The position numbers were made by a program, and so were the translations under genes. From Megascapheus bottae (lineage: Eukaryota; Chordata; Mammalia; Rodentia; Geomyidae): a stretch of 64,000 nucleotides of DNA. A model generated the notes under the pieces. That model made no database searches. It saw only the letters and a list, made by a program, of their open reading frames with translations, and was not told the origin of the DNA. The stretch is taken from positions 62,001 through 126,000 of the forward strand of contig JANJXV010000262.1 of assembly GCA_024803745.1 (NCBI GenBank), in the 5' to 3' direction. Shown in pieces: positions 39,604 to 50,308 of this stretch; position 1 is the stretch's first letter, and the number at the start of each line of letters is the position of its first letter.

Positions 39604-39777
39604 CATCATGTGTTCCATCTATACGATGTGAATGGACTTCTACCCGAGTGATTTCTACGAGTTCAAGAACTGCCACACCCTGACACAACTCAAGCTCTAT
39701 ATGAGGCTCCACATGTCGGCTTTGGACCTGCTCTTCTAAACACAAACTTTTTGACCAGCTGGAGGAATATGTGACCA
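39604..39777 (+). pseudogene. RalGDS-like REM-domain exon, second part (stops)
   Basis: The acceptor CAG ends at 39,603. The frame gives IMCSIYTM, a TGA at 39,629-39,631, then MDFYPSDFYEFK and TLTQLKLYMRLHMSALDL. This fits the second half of the REM domain of RalGDS proteins (pattern: ISSILGTWLD-Y--DF, then L-QL--Y--L-MPGSDL), with the TGA at the conserved Trp. A further TAA and a frameshift near 39,738 precede KLFDQLEEYVT, corresponding to the family's LLLAQLE helix. The donor GTAAGA starts at 39,778. Together with the exon at 38,483 it shows a once spliced gene, so this is not a processed copy. Confidence 0.7.
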
Positions 39778-40236
39778 GTAAGACCAAGAAAAAATAGAAG
39801 TCCTGGTGTGGGTGCCTCAGAGCCTGTGAGTAGGAAGCCCATGTGGTCTAGATATTGGTTGGCCCTTACTTCTACAGAGCTTGGCAAAATGCCCTTTATG
39901 GGTGGTGTCAGCCAGGTAATGTCTGTCCTCTGAAAGGACTCGGGAATAAGCACTCATTAGAAAGACCCTACAAATCCTCAGTGTTCAGTCCAAACTCCAG
40001 TTCTACAGGTTCCTCCATTAGATCCTCATGGAAGTTGAGTGACACTTCAACTTGCAGAGTCCACTCTGTCCACTCTGTACCTATTTCCATTCTTAGGTTT
40101 GGGTCATCGTGGAAGAGCTTATCCTGAACTCCGGATGAAAAACCCACCAATGGAGCTGGTGAGTGATGGAGACTGAGAATCATCACTGCACTCCAGAAAC
40201 CATGGGCCTTCTGTAGAAATTACCAAACAGGTTTAG

Positions 40237-40788
40237 AGTCCTGTGGATATACCTTTTGCTCTGAACCCCATGTGTGACACAGTTGAACCTGCAGATACTA
40301 TGGAGGAAGAAAAAGAGCAGCCAGATTTCCTTCCGTTTCCTTTCACACTCCACCCAGAGTCAGTCCATCTGAGTCAGAGAACATTCCACTTATTGTGCAA
40401 GCTGAAGGGGCACACGCTGGGCTCATGGAAAATGTCCCCATGGGAAGCAGCAAGTGTACTCTCAATACTGGATTCATTGGAGGAAAATGAATCCATCCTC
40501 ACAGAATATCCAGACCCATCCATCTCACTAAAAGAGACTCAATCTCCATTCGACAAACCAGAATCCATCCCCCTCTTAACTCAGGAAGGACATTCTGTTT
40601 CTCATGAGGAAGGAGACCCTTCTGAGGACTCGGAAGGAGAATTACTGTCTGAAGGCAACTTGGAGGCCAGTCTGGATTTAGAGCTTCCCTGTCCCCTTCC
40701 TAAAAAGACGTCTCTTTATCTTGCTCTCATGATTCTTGTCAAGTATTCATTGTATTTACTTTGCAAACTATTAAACTCTCATTGTTAA
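40237..40788 (+). other. Unrecognised 184-codon open frame, acidic and Pro/Ser-rich
   Basis: The frame is open from just after a TAG at 40,234 to TAA at 40,786-40,788. Its first ATG is at 40,270, giving at most 172 residues. The protein is rich in Glu, Ser and Pro (e.g. HEEGDPSEDSEGELLSEGN), with a short hydrophobic end (LYLALMILVKYSLYLLCKLL) that could be a membrane segment. It lies about 460 bp downstream of the last REM exon, where RalGDS proteins have a low-complexity linker, so it could be a remnant of that linker or a 3' terminal exon. A possible acceptor CAG precedes it at 40,228-40,230. No domain recognised; could be chance. Confidence 0.3.
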
Positions 40789-41189
40789 TATTATGGTGTG
40801 CAGTTCTTCAGTGCTTATTATACTGTGTTTTATTTTCCACTTATAATGTGCGACCTCAGACACATAGGTCCTGGGTGGGCCAAAAACCAGACAGGTCTGG
40901 TCCCATAGAAGACAACCTTACTGGATATACAGGGAACTATGAAATGCATGGAATCACCAGGAATCCAGGCCAGGCCTCCATGGAAAGACAAGTCAGCTAC
41001 CAAAGCTTAAGGACAGAGCAGATGCCTGGAAATGTGTTTTGTCAATCGGGAGAAGTGCCAGAGTAACTGTAATATTATGTGGGACTCTGTTCTGTGAGTT
41101 CAAGTCTGATTATATATCCATTGTGCTTTGTACAAATATTTAAGAAAATTAAAACTCCACAATAGCATCAAAAATCTACTTTGGCTTTT
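40789..41189. other. Possible 3' flank, nothing recognised
   Basis: ATTAAA occurs at 40,769 and 41,148 but with no downstream GT-rich element I would trust. A 101-codon open frame overlapping the preceding one has no recognisable content. Confidence 0.35.
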
Positions 41190-41375
41190 AATGTTGCCTA
41201 GTTGTAGAGTGCTCGCCTAGTATACAAGAAGACCTTGATTCAATTCTTCGACACTGCATACACAGAAAAAGAAGATGGGGCACTGTTGCTCAGGTGTAAG
41301 AGTGCCACCCTTGAACAAATGTGGCCAAGGACAGTTCCTGGTCCCTCAGTTCAAGCCGCAGGACTAGCCAAACAA
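41190..41375 (+). mobile_element. Type A SINE
   Basis: ID head (TGTTGCCTAGTTGTAGAGTG) and second monomer ending TTCAAGCCGCAGGACTAGCC. Confidence 0.8.
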
Positions 41376-41949
41376 GAAATCATACCATTTTCCCACATTT
41401 GGAAATAAATCTGATTTATCTAACCCTACTTCTTTTTTGCCAGTCCAGGGTGTGTGCCACCAAGCCAAACTACTGGCCCCCAACCTTACTATTTTTAATC
41501 ATTTAATTTTTTTACATAATCATATTTCATGCTGTCTGTATTAATACCATAAACAGTATGCTTAGTGTAATAATGTTAAAGGTAAAACATAAGAAATTAA
41601 TAACTAAAATTCCTTTTATATTAGTTTTATAGCATTACTACAATTTTATGAGAAAAATTACTTAGAATGTTTATTTTAGAGTTCAAGTAATCCATTTTGA
41701 TAAATATATCAACCTACATCATTTATTTGAACACATTTTAAACTATTTTTTTCAGGAATGAAAATACATATATATTTGTTGTAAATGAAATTTATGACTT
41801 GGGGGGAAGGGAAAGAGAAAACGGGGGAGGGGGTAACAGTGTTTACAAGAAATGTACTCATTACATATGTAACAGCAATCTCTTTGTATATCACCTTGAA
41901 CAACAAATTTTTTGTAAATTACAATAAGTTTAAATGTCTACTTTGGGCA
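41376..41949. other. AT-rich DNA with a retroelement-like G-rich stretch
   Basis: 41,800-41,935 (GGGGGAGGGGGTAACAG, then GTACTCATTACATATGTAAC) resembles 18,820-18,900 and is probably the 3' tail of the same unnamed repeat. The remainder is unrecognised. Confidence 0.5.
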
Positions 41950-42160
41950 GAATTTTTTTTTGCCAGTACTGGGCTTAGACTCAGGACCTGAGCACGATCC
42001 TTGTTTTTGTTTTTGTTTATTCTTAAGGCGCAAGTTCTATCACATGTGCCACAGCACCACTTTTATCTTTTTTTATCAATGTTGTGCTGAGGAATTGAAC
42101 TTGGGTCTTCATTCATGCTCGGCAAGAACGCTTCCACTAGGCTTAACTTATGGCCCCAGT
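41950..42160 (-). mobile_element. Type A SINE, reversed
   Basis: Reversed tail and second monomer (GCCAGTACTGGGCTTAGACT), then the head complement near 42,130. Confidence 0.8.
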
Positions 42161-42244
42161 GGGAAGGAAGTTTTCCATAAAATATGTAGGAAATATGTAC
42201 ACTAAGGAAAAGCCATCAAAAATAGAAGAAAAATTATATACTTA

Positions 42245-42410
42245 GATAACAACATGCCAGTATTATGGCCGATCTCTGTAATTCTAGCTTCAAGAGTGGC
42301 CTATTTGGACCGGGAGTTGGCTGGCTGAAGTAAAGTGCTATCCTTGAGCAAGCCCTAGGATAGTGCTCTGGCCATGAGTTGAAGCCATAGGACATGCAAA
42401 AAATAATAAT
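42245..42410 (+). mobile_element. Decayed type B SINE
   Basis: CTGTAATTCTAGCTTCAAGAG and CCATGAGTTGAAGCCATAGG retain family spacing, with an internal deletion. Confidence 0.6.
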
Positions 42411-42414
42411 TTAA

Positions 42415-42632
42415 TGCCCGTGACTGGTGGCTCACTCTGTCAATCCTAGCTACCCTGGAGGATCGAGGTTCAAAGACGGCCCAGGCATAAAAATCTGTGA
42501 GAATCTTATTTCCAAATAATCCAGAAAATTCAAAATGACAATGTGCCTCAAGTGGTAGAGCTCTTGACTTGAGCTGAAGAGCTTAAGGTAAACATCCAGG
42601 CCCAGAGTTCAAGCCCCATGAGTGAAAAAAAG
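42415..42632 (+). mobile_element. Type B SINE
   Basis: Head GTGACTGGTGGCTCACTCTG followed by a full ID monomer and an AAAGAAAAAG tail. Confidence 0.85.
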
Positions 42633-42654
42633 AAAAAGAAAAAGAAAGCCCTTA

Positions 42655-42952
42655 TCTAAGGCTGGAGTGCACACTAGTGGTAGTTTGCTTGCCTAGTATG
42701 CACAAAGCCCTGTGTTCAATTACTCTGTACCACTTACACTAAAAAAAAGCTGGAAATGATCTCAGAAGGTTGGGTTCTGAGGATCACAGTTCAAAGCCAG
42801 GCCAGACACTAAAGTCCATGAAAGTGTTACTTCCACTTAAGCACCAGAAAACCAGAAGTGACAATGTGGCTCAAGGTGTTTAAGGTTGTAGCCTTGAGCT
42901 GAAGAGCCCAGGGACACTGCCCAGGTGCACAATTAAAGTCTTACAACCAAAG
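42655..42952 (+). mobile_element. Type A head followed by a type B SINE lacking its start
   Basis: The ID head (GGTAGTTTGCTTGCCTAGTA) at 42,660-42,745 leads into a B-type body from 42,760 (AGGTTGGGTTCTGAGGATCA) and an ID monomer. The tail becomes the GA repeat. Either one SINE inserted into another or a hybrid. Confidence 0.7.
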
Positions 42953-42954
42953 GA

Positions 42955-43016
<62 letters not shown>

Positions 43017-43115
43017 GAGACAGAGACAGAGAGAGACAGAGAGACAGAGAGACAGAGAGACAGACAGGCAGACAGACAGAGACAGACAGACAGAGAGACA
43101 GAGACAGAGACATCA
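42953..43115 (+). repeat. GA/GACA microsatellite
   Basis: GA run changing into GAGACA and GACA units, again continuing directly from a SINE tail as at 29,853. Confidence 0.95.
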
Positions 43116-43119
43116 AACA

Positions 43120-43350
43120 GTCAGGCACTGCTGGCTGAAGCGTGTAATTCTACCTACTATGGAGGCTGAGATTGGAGGATCTTGGTTCAAAGCCCAAAGC
43201 CAGCCTGGACACATATGTTTGTGAGACTTACATCACCAATTAACTACCAGAAACCAAAAATGGAGCTGTAGAGGAAGAGCGCTAGCCTTGAGCTGAAGAG
43301 GTCAGGGACAGTCCAGGCCCAAAGTCCAAGCAACATGACGAATCAATAAT
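43120..43350 (+). mobile_element. Type B SINE
   Basis: B1-like head (TCAGGCACTGCTGGCTGAAG) and ID monomer with a short deletion, AAT-rich tail. Confidence 0.8.
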
Positions 43351-43390
43351 AAAAAAAAGAAGATAGCTAATAGTAATGATGAATAATTTT

Positions 43391-43668
43391 GGGCTGGGAG
43401 TTTGGCCTAGTGGTAGAGTGCTTGCCTAGCATGCACGAAGACCTGGGTTCAATTCCTCAATATCACATACATAGAAAAATGCTGGAAGTGGTGCTGAGGC
43501 TGAAGTGGTAGAGCCCTAGCCTTGAGAAAATATAAGGACAGTGCTCAGTCCCTGAGTTCAAGGCCAGGACTGGCCAAATCAAAAGTAGTAGAGCACTGGC
43601 ATTGAACTGAAGATCTGAGGAACAGCCCAGGCACAGAGTTCAAGCACCGCAAACAACAACAAAAAAAT
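43391..43668 (+). mobile_element. Type A SINE, complete; left end of segmental copy 2
   Basis: Has the full head beginning GGGCTGGGAGTTTGGCC, whereas the copy next to the satellite starts eight bases later. Homology between the segmental copies begins inside this head at 43,399. Confidence 0.9.
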
Positions 43669-44026
43669 CTATGACATGGCAGTGGTGGTTTTAAGCTAAG
43701 CAAAAATAGAGTAGAAATTGGTAAAATACATATTTGTGTGTAAGCAAAATAGCCAGACTTATGCATTAGAACAGGATAGCAACTTGAAAAAAAAATTTGT
43801 TTTCCATCTCACTAGGTCCTGTCTCTTAATTTATTCAAGTAAGTAAAATGCTGGGTTTTATAATCATTCCTCTGAATATTAGAAAATCATAATATCTCTC
43901 ATTAACCAACAAAGACCAGGAACTGGGGCTTCGTTCAAATGGCAGAGTTTCAGGCAAGAGAAGAAAAAATTGAAGTAAGAACTTGAAGTTCTTGATCCAG
44001 AACCTGCATAGTAACAGAGCAGCAGC

Positions 44027-44235
44027 CTGGTGATGGTACCCCACACCTATAATCTTAGCTACTCAGGAGGCTAAGATCTGAGAATCAAAGTTTAAAGCCA
44101 GCCATAGTAACCAGTTAACTGCCAGAAAAACCAGAAGTGGCACTGTGGCTCACAGATTAAAGCACTAGCCTTGAGCTGAAGAGCTCAGGGACAGTGCCCA
44201 GGCCCAGGGTTCAAGCCCCACAATTGACAAAAATC
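44027..44235 (+). mobile_element. Type B SINE
   Basis: Partner of the SINE at 14,879; differs by a few substitutions. Confidence 0.85.
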
Positions 44236-44454
44236 AAACAAGCAAACAAAACTCACAAAGAAGCCTGCAGACCACAGTGGTTCTGCTGAGTCTCTTCTCT
44301 ATGGCGATCAGGAAACATTTCACTTTTTCTGTCTCTTCCCATCTCAACATTCATACTAAAATAAGACTGCGTTGAAAGTTTCAATTTATAAAAATGTTTT
44401 TCATGAAGCACCCTGAAATATTCATCGCTTACATCTCAGTTGAAGATAGTTGAT

Positions 44455-44550
44455 TTGGGGCTGCATTGGTAGAGTGCTAGCCTTGAGCAGAAAAGGTCAG
44501 GGATAGAGCTGAAGCACTCAGTTGAAGACCCAGTGCCAACACACAAAAGA
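44455..44550 (+). mobile_element. Short ID-like SINE
   Basis: Partner of 15,305. Confidence 0.7.
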
Positions 44551-44644
44551 AATTATGCACTTTATACATATTTTCTAATTTCTTAATGAATTTTTCAGTC
44601 TGTATAAATATAGGGTACATTCCTTGTTACTTAAGTAAGATTGC

Positions 44645-44850
44645 TCTTTTTTTTCTTTTTGCCAGTCCTATGGCTTGGACTCAGGGCCTAGACATTTTCA
44701 TTGGACTCGCTTGCCCATGGTGAGTGCTCTGCCTCTTGAAACACAGCGCCACTTCTAGCTTTTTTCTGAATATGCGGTACCGGTGAATAGAACCTAGGTC
44801 TTCATGCATTCTAGGTGAGCACTCTACCATTAGGCTACATTCCCAGGCAG
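44645..44850 (-). mobile_element. Type A SINE, reversed
   Basis: Partner of 15,498; one small deletion distinguishes the two. Confidence 0.85.
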
Positions 44851-44882
44851 TGAGATTCCTCTTACAGTCATTGTATGTTCAC

Positions 44883-44997
44883 AGAGTTTGATCTCACACA
44901 CTGTAGGGCCCTGGTTGGCTTTGACCTGTGATCCTAAGCCCTGAGCCTCCTAAGTAGCTGAAATTAAGTTGTGAGCCATCATGATGGCTTCCATTCT
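44883..44997 (-). mobile_element. Partial type B SINE, reversed
   Basis: Partner of 15,735. Here it is followed by L1 sequence absent from copy 1. Confidence 0.7.
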
Positions 44998-46140
44998 TTT
45001 TTCTACAAAAATATATGTAGTTATCTAAAATATATCTATAGCTGAAAAAAATGAATCTCTCCCAAACAAATCTTCAAAGAAACAACCATCCTATTAAAAG
45101 GTGGGCTAAAGACTTAAAAGAGTATTCTCTGAAGAAAAAATTAAAATGGGCTTTAGACACATGAAGAAATGCTCCATATCTCTAGCAATAAGGGAAATGA
45201 AAATCAAAACAACTTTGAGATTCCACCTGACTCCAGTCAGAATGGCCATTATCAAAAAATCTAATAAGAGATACTGGTGGGGAAGTGACCAGGTGGGATC
45301 ACACCTACACTGTTGGTGTGAGTGTAAACTCGTTCAACCACTAGGGAAAGCAGTGTGGTGGTTCCTCAAAAGACTGAACATAGAGCTCCCCTATGATCCA
45401 GCAAATCCACTACTTGGCATCTACCCAATTGTCCAGAAAAAAGGACATACTAAAGCCACTACCACAATGATGCTCATTGCAGCACTATTTACCATAGCAA
45501 AGATATGAAACCAACCCAGATGCCACCCAGTAGATGACTGAATCAAGAAGATGTGGTACTTATACACAATGGAATGCTATGCTGCCATCAGCAGGAATGA
45601 CATCGCCCCATTTGTAAGGAAATGGAAAGACTTGGAAAAATTCATATTAAGTGAAGCAGCCAGACCCAAAGAAACATAAGCTCAATGGTTTCCCTCATTT
45701 GTAATAATTAGTTCACATCTAGGACTCTCCTAGCAGAGGATTACAATAACTCAAAAACCTAGGTATATAAGGTCATATAGGATGAGACTAAATGAAAGGA
45801 TCTCTAGGATATGGGAACAAGAGCTATATCTTGTGTCATCGTTGCTCTTAATCTTGTGTGATTTTTGTCCTTAATCTACTATGTTATTTCTCATCTCTTA
45901 TTTTGCCCTTTGGTTAATGTCAGATTGTTACTGTATCTGATTTTTCCCTGGCATATTGTATATATGTTTATTTGTTTATGTCAAATAGGAAAGGGAACGG
46001 GGGAAACAAGATGATTGGGAAGGGGAGGGGAGAGGGAACTGGGGACAAAAACATGTGGAGTGGAATAAATGTGTGAGAAGTAATGCAGTCCACTACCTGT
46101 AAATGTAATCGTAACCCCTCTATACATTACCCTGAAAATA
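44998..46140 (+). mobile_element. L1 3' fragment (longer than its partner)
   Basis: ORF2 C-terminal half from about 45,010, with a 120-codon open stretch at 45,146-45,508 containing [17 protein letters not shown] (the Cys-rich segment; the usual Trp after Pro-Leu is Gly). The 3' UTR then ends at AATAAAAAAGAG near 46,140. The first 425 bp are missing in copy 1. Confidence 0.87.
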
Positions 46141-46226
46141 AAAAAGAGACTATCAAAATATCTGTAGAAAATGAGGTTGGATGATGGAAACAACCAGATG
46201 CCCTACTACAAAAAATGTGATACACG

Positions 46227-46284
<58 letters not shown>

Positions 46285-46863
46285 CACACACACACAATGG
46301 AATGATACATAGCCAACCGACAAGATAAAATAATGGCATTCTCGGGGAAGTGGATGAAAAGGAAAAAAAATCATATTAACTGAAGTAAGCCAAACTCAAA
46401 GGAACATAGGCCCAAGAGTCTCCCTCATTTGTCAAATTCAGTAGAAACCTTGGGCTCTGCTACCAGAGATTTACAATAGAACAAAATCTAGAGACATCGT
46501 GACAAATAGTATGACACTAAATGTAAGGACCTCCAAGATAAAGAAACAAAACTCATATAATGAGTGATTGTTGTCCTTAATGAACTATGTGATCTCTTAT
46601 CTCTTTTGCTATCCCTTGGATATATCATATTGTTACAATATTTCACCTTGTTTTCTGATATATTTCATATGTGCCTAATTGGTTATTTGAAATTGGATAG
46701 GGAAGGGGGGAAATGAACATGAATGGGGGGTAGGGGAAGGGAAATGGGGACCATATCATTACATGGGGTATCAAAGTTTGAGAAGTAATGCACCTTCTAT
46801 CTGGTGAATATAATGTAACCCTTCTATAAATTACAATAAGTATAAATACATAAAAAGAAGATC
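46141..46863 (+). mobile_element. Second L1 3' end with CA microsatellite
   Basis: Partner of 16,576-17,247. The CA repeat at about 46,222-46,297 is nearly twice as long and contains CG interruptions. Confidence 0.8.
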
Positions 46864-46865
46864 TG

Positions 46866-47290
46866 CACAGAAAAAAATAATAATGGCATTTTTGGGGTAG
46901 TGGATGAAATTAGAGTGAATCCTGTTGAGTGAGATAAGTCAAGACCAAGGAACAAAAGGTACATGATATCCTTAATATATGGATATTAGTTTCAAACACT
47001 AGTAGAGCGATGATTGAATAGTTGATACCCAAAGTTCTGGACATAATTTTGGAGATATAAACATAACTACATAGACATAAAAATCTAGGATAGACTATAC
47101 ACTCTATAGACATGTGTTGTATTATAGATTAATCTGTATCTATGACATACAAAGACTCAGCTTAATTTTTACTATATTCTAAAATCTATGTGCCAGTGAT
47201 TGTATAGCGATTCCCTTCTTGAATACTTGTTGGTTAAACATGACATTTGAAATATGATGTAAAATTCAATGTTAATAAATTTTTTAAAAA
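46866..47290 (+). mobile_element. Older L1-like 3' end
   Basis: Partner of 17,250-17,648. It has a 28-bp stretch near 47,058-47,090 that is absent from copy 1. Confidence 0.65.
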
Positions 47291-47674
47291 AGAGGCTAGA
47301 GGTAAATACCACTAATGTACTTGCTCTAAGTGGTACAGAAATTTTCTTAATGAATCAAGGGGTTTTATTACATCTTTATGCAATTATTTTAGTTCTGAGT
47401 GTTCTACACTCGATGATACTTCTGGAAAGATGATATAGCTGACTGTGTAGATGGTATGAAGACATACTGGCCTAAACGTAGAATAAAGCATTGGTAAGTG
47501 GCTGTTAGCTGTCCAGATTCTACTGGAATATGTGGAATGAATTTATTAAGCACAATGCAGGCTCTTAGTCAGATCAGGATCAAGATTATGTGGTTCCATC
47601 AGATGAATGAGGAAAGATCAGAAAAATCTACTAAGATATCCAGATATACTTTTTAAACTAAGGTATCTGGACTC

Positions 47675-47825
47675 CTTTTTTTTTTTGTTTCTTGGTGGGG
47701 AGGTTGAACTTTGGACCTGGGCAAGGTCTCTTAGTTCTTTTTCCTCAAGGCTAATGCTGTACCAGTTTTAGCCACAACTCCACTTAGTTTTTGGGTGGAT
47801 AAGTGGAGAGTAGAATCTTACAGGT
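47675..47825 (-). mobile_element. Diverged reversed SINE
   Basis: Partner of 18,030. Confidence 0.6.
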
Positions 47826-48049
47826 TTTTTTGTTTTCATTTTTTTTGCTTGCAAAGGCTTTGAATCACCTTCTCCCTAGCTAGTAGAATGACAATTATGA
47901 CCCTCCAGCGCCTGGCTAGTGATTTTTTGAAAACTGGACTTTATTCCAAATCACATAACTGGTTCCTAGCAAAGTTTTGAAGCCTGACTTAAATGTGACA
48001 GATTTTTTTCACTTGGAGACACTCTGTGCTGAACGTAAGAAATCTACCA

Positions 48050-48150
48050 GCTGAGTCACAGTGGCACTTCCAGTTTTTTGTTTATGTGGTGCTGAGGAAT
48101 GGAATCCAGGGTTTCATACATGCTAGGCAAGCTTCATTTTCAGCCCAAGG
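48050..48150 (-). mobile_element. Reversed ID-like SINE fragment
   Basis: Partner of 18,400. Confidence 0.65.
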
Positions 48151-48573
48151 TTTATGTTTTGTTTTTTCAGTGTTGTTGCTTCTAAGGTACTGTATGATGT
48201 TCTTTCATTTTCTTTGCTTTTTACCTCTTTTCTTCTTTTTCCCTTTAGTTTTATTCTCTGTAGTCACTCTGTTGAATTCGGGTACCCTGTGTCTTGTACA
48301 TAGGTTTATGTGATTTGGGGAATGGAGAGGGTATAATAAAATAGTAAAAAAAAACAAAGGAAAAAGGGTGAACCAATTGAACAGTGATACTTGGAAGACA
48401 CTAAACAGAAATGAACTGAACAATCTGGGTGGAGAGGGGGCTGAGGGTAGGAAAACAGAGAAAAATGAGGGAGGGGATAACAATTTTCTTAAGAAATATG
48501 TTCATTACTTATGTAACCGTATGCCAACTATATATTGACTTAACAAAATAAATTAACTTAAAAAATAATTTAG

Positions 48574-48795
48574 CCGGGTGTGGTGGCTCACACTTGTAAA
48601 TGTAGCTACTCAAGAGGCTGGGATCCAAGGATAGCAGTTCAAAGTCAGCCTGAGCACTGAAGTCCATGTGACTCTTATCTCCAATTAACCACCAGAAACC
48701 CAGAAGTGGCCCTATGGCTCAAGGGATAGGGCAGTAGTCTTGAGCTGAAAAGCTCAGTGACAAGACCCAGTTGCAGAATTGCAGTCCCATGACTT
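48574..48795 (+). mobile_element. Type B SINE
   Basis: Partner of 18,929. Confidence 0.9.
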
Positions 48796-48809
48796 GAATG
48801 ATGAATGAT

Positions 48810-49030
48810 ACTAGCCAGGCTCTGTGCGCTCACACTTGGAATCCTATCTACAGAGAATCAGGTTTGAATCCAGCCCAAACAAATTGCATGATATTCTGAT
48901 TTACAGTTCATTACCAAAAATCTGGAAGTGGAGCTGTGGATAAAGTGGTAGAACAGTAGCCTGAAGCAAAAAAAAACTTTTAAGGACAGTTCCCAGGCCC
49001 TGGGTTCAAGTCCCAGGACTTGCATAAAAC
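48810..49030 (+). mobile_element. Type B SINE, diverged
   Basis: Partner of 19,165. Confidence 0.75.
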
Positions 49031-49728
49031 AAAATGTGACGCTGAGTCCTCCATCATTTGGTGTTATAGTTCAATATTCTTCATATGCATCTTAGAAATT
49101 AAGTCCCTAGCAAATACTCTCCCCTGAAATTCTGCTTCATAGCTGATTCATAGAATTTCAGCATCATTACTATCACCTACCAGTTAGCATAGCAGTCTAC
49201 TACTGAAAATTTGAAGAAAACTTTTGAGTAATCCTAATAAATCTGTGTATCATCTGCACACACATCAAATCAGCAGGAGCTATGTTCTACTATTATATAA
49301 ATGTATTTAATCCCTTCTTGACTTAATGAGCCTTAAAGAGTAAAACATATGAAGTAGTTATGAAACTAACAGTCACCATTCTTCTACCTAATATTGTAAT
49401 ATAAGTTTATAAATGCAAGGACTATTCTGAAGTGTGCAGAAGATAGCTTCTAATTATAATATTCTCATGAAGTATAGTTTTTAAGAAACATGTTGCTTGC
49501 TTTGGGAAAGCAAAGGCAAGGAAAAATGATATAAGTAAGTTCCCTATTTATCAGAAGGAAAATACTATTGGGTTTAGATCAACTTCATTCATTCCGTGCT
49601 GATGAACAAATATTTGCAATTCCTGAGGCCAATCACTTCATTGTGATGCACAATCAGCCAGCTTAGATCAATCTTCCAAAAAAGGAAAGGAACAAATGAG
49701 AAGCAATTAAGGTTTCCAAAATGAACCA
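49031..49728. other. Duplicated AT-rich DNA, nothing recognised
   Basis: Partner of 19,396-20,089, with scattered substitutions and small indels spread evenly. That pattern gives no sign of coding constraint. Confidence 0.55.
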
Positions 49729-50308
49729 GGTGGTGGTGGCAGCTCACACTTGTAATTCTATCTACTCAAGGCCTGAAATCCAAGGATCTGGATTAAGTCT
49801 GTCTGGGATGAAGATATTACTGTCTGTAACATCATCTCTGTTATCACAGCCCAGCTGATACACTCTGCCCAACAGGTTCCAAACACCAAAGTCCATCTCC
49901 TATCTGAAATACTACCAAACGTACTCACATATTATTTCCTCTTTGGGAGATAGTTGAAACATGTACCAGAAACATTTCCCTGGCTTCAGAGTAGAAGTGG
50001 AAATATATACTCACTAAAATCCCATCTAGTAAATTACAGTCAATCATCGTTCCTCACATCTTGTTAGTTAAATTGAACAATGAGTGTTTGGATCAGAAGC
50101 AATGTTTATGAGCATACATGTTGTAAAAGTACTGTAATCCTAGCTACTCAAGATAAGCTGAGAACTGAGGATTCCAGTTCAAAATCAGCCACGCAATACA
50201 TTCCATAAGATTTTTACCTCTAATTAACAAGCAAAAAACAGAGCGTTGAATTGTGCTTAAAATGCAACAGCCCAAAGCTTTGCATTAAAGTACTAGGGGG
50301 TAGCATTC
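49729..50308. other. Unique DNA with partial SINEs, left flank of L1a
   Basis: A B1-like head fragment lies at about 49,730-49,805, and another partial type B element at about 50,128-50,240 (GTAATCCTAGCTACTCAAGA). 50,057-50,308 preserves the original flank into which L1a inserted; this is lost in copy 1. Confidence 0.65.

Noticed and set aside
42880..43128. Open frame of Leu/Ser repeats
   Set aside because: Translation of a GA microsatellite.
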